Shown here one piece after another: positions 1 to 5,959 of a stretch of 6,717 bases of DNA. The first letter of the stretch is position 1; each line of letters begins with the position of its first letter. Source of the DNA: DASWYB01 sp036405195. GTDB lineage: Bacteria; Patescibacteriota; UBA1384; 2-12-FULL-50-11; DASWYB01. The translations under genes were made by a program, and so were the position numbers. The stretch spans positions 1 to 6,717 of the forward strand of contig DASWYB010000040.1 of NCBI GenBank assembly GCA_036405195.1. The letters are read 5' to 3'. The notes beneath the pieces are model-generated. The model worked only from the letters and a program-made list of their open reading frames with translations, searched no databases and was not told where the DNA came from.

Positions 1-740
1 ATGCGCTTTCGATTTTGAGCAGTATTAAATTTCTGAAAAAGAGCCGAACCTGCTTCGTACGCAAGCTGAATAGCCGTTGCTGCCCCGCCGGTAGCCGCTC
101 CAGCTGCGGCGCCAACCGCAACTTTAGTTCCTACTTTACCCGCGACTTTCGCGCCTGCACTGGCAGCCGCTTTTGCTGTCGCCTTTCCAACTTGTTGTCC
201 TGCTTTCTCGAGGCCTTTATTTGTGACTTGGGAAGCAGCAGGAGGATTCCAGGGTGTCCCTTTTTTTGCGGTGATATTTTTAAACGAGTTGGAGGAGAGT
301 TTCTCACCGGTTCTTCCGTTTTGTAGCGAAGGACTTTGATCTGCTCCTGGCACACCGCGGCTTGCTCGATTCGCGTAGCGTTCTTTTGCCCGCTCCAGTG
401 CGCGGTCGGTGATAGTGTCTCCCTGTGTCGATCGAATATCCTGGAACGGTTGGGAACGAACAGGCGCTTCGTCGGCTTGTGTAAGGTCTTGCCCAAATCC
501 TGGATCTGAAACGTTTTCTCCATCGTTCAGTTGGGAATCTAGCCTGCGGTAAGGTTCTAAATCTTGAAGATTGTAATTTTGGGGAGTAGGGATGCCGGGA
601 GAACGTAAATTACGGAGGCGGGCCTCTTCAGGGTCTGTCTCGGAAGATTGATTGCGATTTGCCCGTAAATTTTTGAGGTCGTAATCGTTTCCCTCGCCCT
701 CGGGCATGTTTGATGGTCGTTCTAGCTGGTCAGCTGGCAC
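1..740 (-). CDS. Unknown protein with disordered N-terminus and Gly/Ala-rich hydrophobic segment, 3' end cut off by window edge
   Basis: An open frame with no stop runs leftward from a GTG at 740-738 to the edge, giving 246 visible residues. The GTG start is preferred over an ATG at 707 because AGGAGG lies six bases before it, the best ribosome binding site in the window; no such site precedes the ATG. Residues 1-160 are polar, charged and rich in Asn, Gln, Asp, Arg and Pro, hence probably disordered. They carry two similar short leucine motifs, DLKNLR (21-26) and RLRNLR (41-46). Residues 178-232 switch to a Gly/Ala/Lys-rich stretch with GxxxG-like spacing (KVAGKVGTKVAVGAAAGAA at 198-216), resembling a glycine-zipper or membrane-inserting helix. 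No signal peptide or catalytic motif is visible. I do not recognise the family; an envelope-associated or integral membrane protein continuing past the edge is an inference. It lies 81 bases downstream of the VanW gene on the same strand. Overlapping frames on both strands are shadows. Confidence 0.72.
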   Translation of the reverse strand, partial: MPADQLERPSNMPEGEGNDYDLKNLRANRNQSSETDPEEARLRNLRSPGIPTPQNYNLQDLEPYRRLDSQLNDGENVSDPGFGQDLTQADEAPVRSQPFQDIRSTQGDTITDRALERAKERYANRASRGVPGADQSPSLQNGRTGEKLSSNSFKNITAKKGTPWNPPAASQVTNKGLEKAGQQVGKATAKAAASAGAKVAGKVGTKVAVGAAAGAATGGAATAIQLAYEAGSALFQKFNTAQNRKR

Positions 741-743
741 TCG

Positions 744-794
744 GCCCCTCCTAGGCTGTACTACTATAGTAGCATAAGTCAGTCGGGGAGGGGC
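744..794 (-). repeat. GC-rich inverted repeat enclosing the ribosome binding site, with a 12-bp palindrome in its loop
   Basis: On the minus strand GCCCCTCC (794-787) is perfectly complementary to GGAGGGGC (751-744), with 35 bases between. The loop contains the perfect palindrome CTACTATAGTAG (772-761). A transcript reading through from the VanW gene could fold this stem and cover the AGGAGG of the next gene. No U-tract follows on the minus strand, so it is not a normal terminator for VanW. TATAGT at 768-763 inside the palindrome also resembles a -10 box, but no -35 box stands at the right distance. Confidence 0.5.
746..751 (-). promoter_or_regulatory. Ribosome binding site AGGAGG for the left-edge gene
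   Basis: AGGAGG on the minus strand is followed by six bases (GGCCGA) and then GTG at 740. It decides the start of the left-edge gene in favour of GTG over the ATG 33 bases further in. The site lies inside the 3' arm of a GC-rich inverted repeat, so its accessibility may depend on where transcription begins. Confidence 0.7.
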
Positions 795-821
795 ACCTTT
801 TTACGGATCCAATCTAACACA

Positions 822-2702
822 TTATTGTGTGGTTGGAGGTGTGTCTTCGCGAGTACCTACAAGATACTTAGCGGGCCAGGCTTTATAACGTGACCGAAAG
901 ACTTGTTTATTAATCTCTTGGCCGTTACGAGTTACGACGTAATTCACAACAGTAGTCGCGCCATCATGAGCTTTCTCAATTTGCTTCACGACTCCTTTAG
1001 CCAGAGTATCAGTGTTACCATATTCTGCCGGAGGGGCAGGAGTCGTGCTCGTGATCTGCGTATCACTCAAGGAAGATGTTCGGCCGTCTTTTGTGCCGTA
1101 GAGTTCAAATGTTATTTTGGTGCCTTCGATTTTATTCTGGACAAGAATGTAGCCAGGGGTGTCGTTTAGAAATTTAAAGTCTGGCTTGGGCAGATAAATG
1201 GTGGCGTCTAGACCGAGAGGGGGCTCGTAATACGAAACGCGATAGGAGTGGTTACTCCGTTCTGTGATTTTTAGACCTGCGTTAAGGGTTGCCCGGAAGA
1301 GGGTTGTTGAAACTTGGCATAATCCGCCGCCGAATTCAGGAGTTGTTTTATTTTCTTTGATGACAAGTTCTGGCAAATATCCTGTGGAGCCATCGACTTT
1401 TCCAAGAGTTTTAACGGTCGAAAACTCTTGTCCTGGCGGAATCAGGAGGCCATTTAAGAATCTGGCACCTGTGGCGATATTGTGTTGACGGTTTTCAGGA
1501 GAACCTTTGTAGGTGGTTTCTGCTCGACCGATCAGTTCTCGAATGCCGAGTTCTTCAATGTTGTTACTGCGAACTTCAGCGACAGTGGTTGCTGAAGGAA
1601 GAGCAATGGTAAGTGCACCGGGCGAGTCGTTGGTCAGTTGTGAGGTAATAAGATCAATGGATTCTGTGAGTTGAACTTGTTTTCCATCTACATGCTCCTT
1701 TACGACCGTAATTTTATTGTCGACGGCAAGGAGGCGAGCGTTTTCGGGTTCAACATTAATAGTTTCTGCGAAATCTTGAACAAAACTCTTTATTTTGTCT
1801 TTATCTAAGCGAACGACGAGGGTTGTGTCTGCCTCTGTCGCTCGGGCGAACGGGATCCATCCGCTTGACTGAGTTGGTGATTTTTTCACATCATACGCAA
1901 TCCAAGAGAAGACTCGATCAACATCAGCAATTGTTTTTGCTTCGCCGACCGTGAACGTCAGGGGGGCTTTCGCAAGGATTGCCTGGGTTTGGGTGAGAGC
2001 ATCGGCAGCAGCCGCGTCGTTGATTGTAGGAGCGAGGGGAGAGATGGTGGCTTCAAAAGAGGTTTGAAAAAGACCTAACGCAGTACGAAGGTTCGCATGG
2101 AGTTGCGCAGGGAGAACACCGTTACCAGCTTTGGCACTTTGAATTGTAACGGTATCGTTCTCTCCTAATATAACTTTAGCATCTTGAGGTAGGTCTCCCG
2201 TTTGATTGGCGATTTTCGTGAGAAATTGATCGGTTTTCGCTTCGTCGAGCGTAAAAGCCATTTGTCGTTGATGCTTCGAAAAGGTAGAAGCGAGGAGTTC
2301 TCGTATGTTCTGAGAAAATGAGCCTACTCGGCCAATACTGAGAAGATCCTCAATGGTTTTCTCGGTCTGATATTCTAATTTTATTTCCGACGCAGAAATA
2401 GTGTGTGTTTTGGTGTCGATAAGTATCGAGATATTTTTGGGAAATTGAGCGATCTTCTCGTCTAGGATCTGCTTTGCTTGTGTCGTATTTTTACCACCAA
2501 GATCGATTGATCCAATATACGTGTTGGGGTAAATGCGATTTTGATAACGGAGGGTAAATCCGGCGAGGAGAAGTGCACAGAGAGCAACTATTCCAAGAAC
2601 CCCTGCCACAGACAAAACGACCGGACGAGGGACTTTTCGTAAGGACAGGAATTTTGGAAGCGAACGTTTGGGAGATTGTGATTTAGTCTTTTTCTTGCTC
2701 AT
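822..2702 (-). CDS. VanW family protein with PG_binding_4 repeats and C-terminal G5-like domain
   Basis: Membrane-anchored extracytoplasmic protein of 626 residues. A basic N-terminus (1-26, many Lys/Arg) and one hydrophobic helix (about 27-50) place the rest outside the membrane; there is no lipobox. About 58-210 and 290-356 look like two PG_binding_4 (PF12229) units, a domain thought to bind peptidoglycan. The VanW core (PF04294) spans about 385-535 and contains the hallmark GGGLCQVSTTLFRATLNAG (458-476, Cys462) followed by RSNHSYRVSYY. About 562-616 resembles a G5 domain (YVVTRNGQEI, then a Trp-Pro and a final VG). The biochemical activity of VanW is not established in general; the name comes from vancomycin-resistance clusters and does not imply resistance here. 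The start overlaps the DUF3006 gene by 20 bases and has no Shine-Dalgarno sequence, which suggests translational coupling. There is no other Met until residue 148. The family call is firm; the exact role is unknown. Confidence 0.9.
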   Translation of the reverse strand: MSKKKTKSQSPKRSLPKFLSLRKVPRPVVLSVAGVLGIVALCALLLAGFTLRYQNRIYPNTYIGSIDLGGKNTTQAKQILDEKIAQFPKNISILIDTKTHTISASEIKLEYQTEKTIEDLLSIGRVGSFSQNIRELLASTFSKHQRQMAFTLDEAKTDQFLTKIANQTGDLPQDAKVILGENDTVTIQSAKAGNGVLPAQLHANLRTALGLFQTSFEATISPLAPTINDAAAADALTQTQAILAKAPLTFTVGEAKTIADVDRVFSWIAYDVKKSPTQSSGWIPFARATEADTTLVVRLDKDKIKSFVQDFAETINVEPENARLLAVDNKITVVKEHVDGKQVQLTESIDLITSQLTNDSPGALTIALPSATTVAEVRSNNIEELGIRELIGRAETTYKGSPENRQHNIATGARFLNGLLIPPGQEFSTVKTLGKVDGSTGYLPELVIKENKTTPEFGGGLCQVSTTLFRATLNAGLKITERSNHSYRVSYYEPPLGLDATIYLPKPDFKFLNDTPGYILVQNKIEGTKITFELYGTKDGRTSSLSDTQITSTTPAPPAEYGNTDTLAKGVVKQIEKAHDGATTVVNYVVTRNGQEINKQVFRSRYKAWPAKYLVGTREDTPPTTQ

Positions 2703-2922
2703 TGGTGTGTAAAATTTCTTTTAAAAGGTAGCGGGCGATATTTTCTTTACGAATTTCTGCGTCTTCGGCCGGATATATTTCACAAAAAAGAACTGAGCCT
2801 TCTTGAATCTTACCAGGCAGTTTGCGTTTCGGTAAGATTAATTCTTGTCCGTCGTCAAATACTAAAACCGCCCGACCCCGTTCAAACCGATCGATAGTGG
2901 CAGTGAGAGAATGCATAGGCAT
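2683..2922 (-). CDS. DUF3006 domain protein
   Basis: A 79-residue soluble protein matching DUF3006 (PF11213) in size and pattern: IDRFERGRAVL (10-20), DDGQELILPKRKLPG (23-37), then a Gly followed by a short beta segment (EGSVLFCEI). The family's function is unknown; it looks like a small beta-rich fold. The tail (55-79) is charged and probably helical. The start is uncertain. AGGTAG is only three bases before the ATG at 2922 but nine bases before a second in-frame ATG at 2916, so the shorter form starting MHSLTATIDRF is at least as likely. Its last codons overlap the first codons of the VanW gene by 20 bases, so the two are almost certainly cotranscribed. It lies just downstream of the ppa terminator, and I see no convincing promoter in the gap. 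Confidence 0.85.
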   Translation of the reverse strand: MPMHSLTATIDRFERGRAVLVFDDGQELILPKRKLPGKIQEGSVLFCEIYPAEDAEIRKENIARYLLKEILHTNEQEKD

Positions 2923-2977
2923 ATTCTACCTGATAGCCTGTAAAAGGAGAAGGGGCGAGTAGAAACTACCGTGAAGG
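2923..2977 (-). other. Gap between ppa terminator and DUF3006 gene; no clear promoter
   Basis: This short leader should hold the promoter for DUF3006-VanW if the terminator is efficient. No -35/-10 pair with sensible spacing stands out on the minus strand. TAGAAT (2928-2923) resembles a -10 box but touches the ATG. A small imperfect palindrome GTAGAAACTAC lies at 2959-2969. The pair may be served by read-through from ppa or by an unusual promoter. Confidence 0.35.
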
Positions 2978-3015
2978 CTAAGTAAAAGCCCCTTAATTCA
3001 GGGGCTTTTACTTAG
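2978..3015 (-). terminator. Rho-independent terminator of ppa, containing the ppa stop codon
   Basis: CTAAGTAAAAGCCCC and GGGGCTTTTACTTAG form a perfect 15-bp stem around an 8-base loop. On the minus strand the core AGCCCC/GGGGCT stem is followed by TTTTACTT, as expected for an intrinsic terminator. The symmetry gives a matching A/T tract on the other side, so it could work in both directions. The ppa stop codon TAA (3014-3012) lies within the 5' arm, so a ribosome finishing ppa would cover part of the stem. Confidence 0.85.
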
Positions 3016-3536
3016 GCGTTTCGCTTTGCCTCGGTTGCTTGGGCTTCGAGGATGGTTTGTTTCGCTTCATGAGCGTTAAACCAACCAGATATCTCGACTT
3101 TCTTACCTTGCAGGTCTTTATAGTGTTCAAAAAAGTGTTGAATTTCTTTTGTAACATGAGGACTGAGTTGCTCGAGGCTCTCAATGTGATCATAGCGGAC
3201 GTCATTGGCGGGGACACAGATAATTTTTTCATCCATTTCACCACTATCGATCATTTTCATCATGCCGATTGGCCGTCCAGCAACTACACAGCCATGAAAC
3301 ACGCTGTGATCTAAAAGAACAAACGCATCGAGGTGGTCACCGTCTTCACTGCGTGTTTCGGGGATAAATCCATAATCGTACGGATACACCATCGCTGTGT
3401 AGCCGACACGGTCCAATTTAATGGTATGCATCTCTTCATCGTATTCATATTTATTTTTGCTTCCCGCAGGAATTTCTACAACAATATTCACGACGTCAGG
3501 AGCTTTTTTGCCGATCGGCAAGTGAGATAAATTCAT
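3012..3536 (-). CDS. ppa: Inorganic pyrophosphatase, family I
   Basis: Soluble cytoplasmic enzyme (EC 3.6.1.1) hydrolysing pyrophosphate to two phosphates with Mg2+, pulling forward biosynthetic reactions that release PPi. Its 174 residues are typical of bacterial family I enzymes, and the catalytic set aligns almost without gaps to my memory of E. coli Ppa: Glu21, Lys29, Glu31, Arg43, Tyr51, Tyr55 in YDYGFIP, Asp65/Asp67/Asp70, Asp97 and Asp102 with Lys104, and Tyr139-Lys140 in HFFEHYKDL. One oddity is the signature DGDHLDA (65-71), with His68 where the family pattern normally has Pro or Glu. The start is supported by AAAGGA about seven bases upstream. The stop codon is inside the terminator stem. 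The GT4 gene lies 86 bases upstream on the same strand; ppa is probably an independent housekeeping unit, possibly with some read-through. Confidence 0.96.
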   Translation of the reverse strand: MNLSHLPIGKKAPDVVNIVVEIPAGSKNKYEYDEEMHTIKLDRVGYTAMVYPYDYGFIPETRSEDGDHLDAFVLLDHSVFHGCVVAGRPIGMMKMIDSGEMDEKIICVPANDVRYDHIESLEQLSPHVTKEIQHFFEHYKDLQGKKVEISGWFNAHEAKQTILEAQATEAKRNA

Positions 3537-3574
3537 GCGTTCATCCTTTCTAGTTGAGCACTAAAAACTTAGCT

Positions 3575-3610
3575 AGTATAAGGTTACCACAGGTTAAAAT
3601 AGTCTGACAA
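3575..3610 (-). promoter_or_regulatory. Possible ppa promoter region with a direct repeat
   Basis: On the minus strand a good -10 box TATACT (3580-3575) would give a leader of about 32 bases before ppa, but no good -35 box lies 16-18 bases upstream of it. A good -35-like TTGTCA (3610-3605) is 24 bases away, too far to pair with it. Between them TAACCT occurs twice (3596-3591 and 3586-3581), exactly one helical turn apart, which could be a protein binding site or chance. No terminator for the upstream GT4 gene is visible in this gap. Confidence 0.35.
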
Positions 3611-3623
3611 GGGATATGTGTTG

Positions 3624-4745
3624 TTAGGATTTAAGCACTTCGTCAAAGACCATAAGAGTTTGTTGTGCCATTTTCTCAAAGGAAAATGTTTTTACGTGAG
3701 CCAGGCCTTTGTCGCGCAATTCTTCTTTGAGCTTCTTGTCTGCGAGCAGGGTATCGATTTTCTTTGCTAAATCGTGGCTGTCGCCGGTTTTATAGTATAG
3801 CCCCGCGTCGCCAACTGCTTCCGGTATGCTGGAATTTTTAGCACTGATAACAGGGCAGCCGCTTGCCATAGCTTCCAATGGTCCTAATCCAAACCCTTCA
3901 TAATGAGAAGGGTTAATGTATGCTTCGGCCATACTATAGAGAGAAATGACGTCCTCGTCAGATATGAATCCCGGCGTGATGATATCGGACGTTTGAGCTT
4001 GGCCGTGTGTGACTGACTCAATAACTTCTGGAAACGAAGGGTTTGGTTTTCCCGATATGAGAAGCTGGATGTCGTGGTTTTTTTTCACTTCTAGAAAGGC
4101 TTCAACAAGCTCGGGTAGGCCTTTGTGTGGTCGCCAAGCGTTTACATAAAATAAGAATGGTTTTGTAAGACCAAATTTGCTTTTGAGTTCGTCAAATCGC
4201 TTCACATTATGTTCGGGTTGGAATTTATCTTCTACTGCCAAAAGTGTGACAGTGCATTTTTTAGCCGGAACATGAAGGTGTTTAATAACATCATCCTTGG
4301 CAGACTGACTGTCGTTCAATACCCGATGGGCCCAGTGGGCCGCGTGCCACATCATATAGCGGTAGGCCCAAGTACGCGGATGCCAGAGTGGACGCGGTGG
4401 ATAAAAGTGCATTATCAAGTCGAAAATCATAATGACCCGTTTGCCACGATAAAAAATCGGATGATTAAACATTGTGAAATAAACGAGATCGAACTTTTCT
4501 TTATTAAGATAAGACAAGAGTTTGGTTTGTTCGTAGACACTATAGTGGACAATATCGAGCGTCTTTACTCGCCAATTTTTAGGATGTGGCTGACTGTTCC
4601 ACTCAACCATGGATTCAGGTTTTAGAATAACGGTGTATTCGTTTTCAGTATCGAGCCTTTGAAGTTGATGAAGAAGGGCTTTAATATAGCGAGCGACTCC
4701 AGTACCGGTACTATAAAATCGAGCATCAATACAAATACGGGCCAT
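3624..4745 (-). CDS. Glycosyltransferase family 4 (GT-B fold)
   Basis: Probable retaining enzyme moving a sugar from a nucleotide-activated donor onto a lipid-linked or surface glycan at the cytoplasmic face. The 373 residues start at MARICIDARFY. The N-terminal GT4 half has the glycine loop GTGVARYI (14-21). The C-terminal Glycos_transf_1 half has VNAWRPHKGL (201-210, Arg205 and Lys208 expected near the donor phosphates) and the E-x7-E motif EGFGLGPLE (283-291), followed by SGCPVISAKNSSIPEA. No membrane helix is evident. A longer frame starting at 4802 would add 19 residues lying wholly inside the upstream gene; the 4745 start is chosen because AAAGGA sits just before it and because the upstream stop is one base away (TAATATG), a stop-restart arrangement implying tight coupling. 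It resembles mannosyl- or rhamnosyltransferases of O-antigen type pathways, but the sugar cannot be told from sequence. Confidence 0.92.
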   Translation of the reverse strand: MARICIDARFYSTGTGVARYIKALLHQLQRLDTENEYTVILKPESMVEWNSQPHPKNWRVKTLDIVHYSVYEQTKLLSYLNKEKFDLVYFTMFNHPIFYRGKRVIMIFDLIMHFYPPRPLWHPRTWAYRYMMWHAAHWAHRVLNDSQSAKDDVIKHLHVPAKKCTVTLLAVEDKFQPEHNVKRFDELKSKFGLTKPFLFYVNAWRPHKGLPELVEAFLEVKKNHDIQLLISGKPNPSFPEVIESVTHGQAQTSDIITPGFISDEDVISLYSMAEAYINPSHYEGFGLGPLEAMASGCPVISAKNSSIPEAVGDAGLYYKTGDSHDLAKKIDTLLADKKLKEELRDKGLAHVKTFSFEKMAQQTLMVFDEVLKS

Positions 4746-4746
4746 A

Positions 4747-5835
4747 TTATCCTTTCTTGTGGGTAAACACCCAAAACTTTGAAACAAGGAAGTTCCACAC
4801 AAAGCTCACCAGTGTCGCAATTGGCGCCGCAATAATGTCATTTACCTTGAGGCCAATCAGAATATACATAGTTCCCGCGTTAATAATAAGTGCGAATCCT
4901 ACCGTGACGTAAAATCGAATAACCTCACTCATATGGATTGTGCTGGTCCGTCGAAACGTCCAACGCCGGTTAAATATAAAACTAGAAAGAGAGGCAATGC
5001 CATACGTGGCCATCTTGGCAATTACCCGATGGTTTACAAAGAACGAAATATAACGACTAAAGATGAAGTAGAGTAATAAATCAAGACAAGTATTGGCAAA
5101 GCCAACAGTCATAAATTTAATAGCTTGACGTTGTGTGACGTTGCCCAGGTCTCCCCGATAGGCGATAATCATTTCTTTAAAAGCGCGTAGAATAACTGAA
5201 GGCTTTGCTCCGGTAGGTGAGCCTGCAGCTCGGGGGATGTGGGTCACTGGTACTTCTTTAAATATCGTTCCCTGACGCTGCAGTCGAATCAGAAGTTCAG
5301 CACTTACCATAGCTCCACCAGATTGAAGGTGAATATTTTTAATGACCGTACGGTCGAAGAGTTTGAAAGCGCAATCAATATCTTTTACTTTGAGGCCAAA
5401 AGTGAGTCGGTTGAGTAAATTCCAGCCTTTTGCATTTAACGTTCTTAAAAACGGGTCGCGACGTTTTGCTCTGTAACCAATGACGACTTGATACTCCGGG
5501 ATATATTGAATGAGCTTCTTTATTTCAGTCAAATCAAATTGAAGATCTGCATCGGTGAAAAATACGTAGTCATATCTTGCCGCTGCGAACCCACTTTTAA
5601 CTGCTTCTCCATACCCTCGGTTCCCAGGGTGATGGACGACACGAACGTTGGGGTATTTCTTTGCTAAGCGGTCAGCTATGGCACCGGTTGCGTCACTGCT
5701 TCCATCATTAATAATGATAATCTCGTAGAGGGAGGTAATCTGTTGTAGTACCTCTCTTGCGCGAGATACGGATGATTCAATATTTGTTTCTTCATTATAA
5801 GCGGGGAAGAAAACTGAAAGGGATAAATTCTTCAT
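4747..5835 (-). CDS. GT2 glycosyltransferase fused to GtrA-like membrane domain
   Basis: A 362-residue fusion. Residues 1-225 are a GT-A fold family 2 enzyme of the dolichol-phosphate mannosyltransferase type: FFPAYNEE (9-16), NDGSSD (43-48), NRGYGEAVKSG (72-82), the metal-binding DADLQFD (95-101), and DIDCAFKLFD (152-161). Residues about 239-358 are a GtrA-like domain (PF04138) with four predicted helices (about 239-260, 267-288, 305-327, 332-356) and the two related motifs FNRRWTF and WNFLVSKFWVF. Such proteins are thought to charge polyprenyl phosphate with a sugar inside the cell, with GtrA helping transfer or flipping. The start is taken at the ATG at 5835; a TTG at 5877 would add 14 residues, but those codons coincide with the promoter. 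No Shine-Dalgarno sequence is seen. It is the first gene of the unit, directly coupled to the GT4 gene. Confidence 0.92.
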   Translation of the reverse strand: MKNLSLSVFFPAYNEETNIESSVSRAREVLQQITSLYEIIIINDGSSDATGAIADRLAKKYPNVRVVHHPGNRGYGEAVKSGFAAARYDYVFFTDADLQFDLTEIKKLIQYIPEYQVVIGYRAKRRDPFLRTLNAKGWNLLNRLTFGLKVKDIDCAFKLFDRTVIKNIHLQSGGAMVSAELLIRLQRQGTIFKEVPVTHIPRAAGSPTGAKPSVILRAFKEMIIAYRGDLGNVTQRQAIKFMTVGFANTCLDLLLYFIFSRYISFFVNHRVIAKMATYGIASLSSFIFNRRWTFRRTSTIHMSEVIRFYVTVGFALIINAGTMYILIGLKVNDIIAAPIATLVSFVWNFLVSKFWVFTHKKG

Positions 5836-5847
5836 GAGTATGGAGCG

Positions 5848-5877
5848 AGTATAGCAAAAATAATAATTCCTCGACAA
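5848..5877 (-). promoter_or_regulatory. Extended -10 promoter for the GT2-GtrA/GT4 unit
   Basis: On the minus strand TTGTCG (5877-5872) is followed after 18 bases by TATACT (5853-5848), which is preceded by TGC, an extended -10 element. Transcription would begin near 5841, leaving only about six bases before the ATG at 5835. With no Shine-Dalgarno sequence there, the message would be almost leaderless. Confidence 0.6.
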
Positions 5878-5924
5878 TTTTTATGGCCTGTGATATGTAG
5901 ATATCGAGTTCTCTTTAGTATTCC

Positions 5925-5932
5925 TGTATAAT
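5925..5932 (+). promoter_or_regulatory. Likely -10 promoter element for the plus-strand GT2 gene
   Basis: A perfect TATAAT (5927-5932), directly preceded by TG, lies 27 bases before the ATG at 5960. Transcription would begin near 5939. The -35 region (about 5904-5909, TCGAGT) is a poor match. Together with the minus-strand promoter at 5848-5877 it makes a short divergent promoter region between the two glycosyltransferase units. Confidence 0.5.
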
Positions 5933-5959
5933 AAGAGTCACAAAGAGAGAATCGAAAAT

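Noticed and set aside
15..326. A 103-codon plus-strand frame rich in Cys and Ser
   Set aside because: It is antisense to the left-edge gene; the Cys/Ser/Arg bias is what the reverse of Gly/Ala-rich codons gives.
131..523. A 130-codon minus-strand frame
   Set aside because: It lies inside the longer open frame that begins at GTG 740 with an ideal ribosome binding site, has no ribosome binding site of its own that I can see, and its composition (Arg/Lys/Gln/Pro-rich without structure) looks like an out-of-frame reading.
744..802. Plus-strand reading of the GC-rich hairpin followed by TTTTT as an intrinsic terminator
   Set aside because: The loop would be 35 bases, and no plus-strand gene ends upstream of it, so there is nothing for it to terminate.
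822..2702. VanW as evidence of a vancomycin-resistance cluster
   Set aside because: No vanA/H/X/Y/R/S-type genes are nearby; VanW domains with PG_binding_4 and G5 are widespread in bacteria without such clusters.
3008..3244. A 78-codon minus-strand frame inside ppa, and plus-strand frames opposite ppa
   Set aside because: They overlap a well-conserved pyrophosphatase frame with complete catalytic residues and have no supporting signals.
3533..3544. Mini-frame ATG AAC GCA TGA overlapping the ppa start codon as a possible leader peptide
   Set aside because: Its ATG directly abuts the AAAGGA site, leaving no room for initiation, and such a short frame arises easily by chance.
4209..4625. A 138-codon plus-strand frame
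   Set aside because: It is antisense to the GT4 catalytic region and shows no recognisable domain or start signal.
4746..4802. The N-terminal 19-residue extension of the GT4 protein
   Set aside because: It lies entirely within the upstream GtrA coding region, does not look like part of a GT4 fold, and a better start with a binding site exists at 4745.
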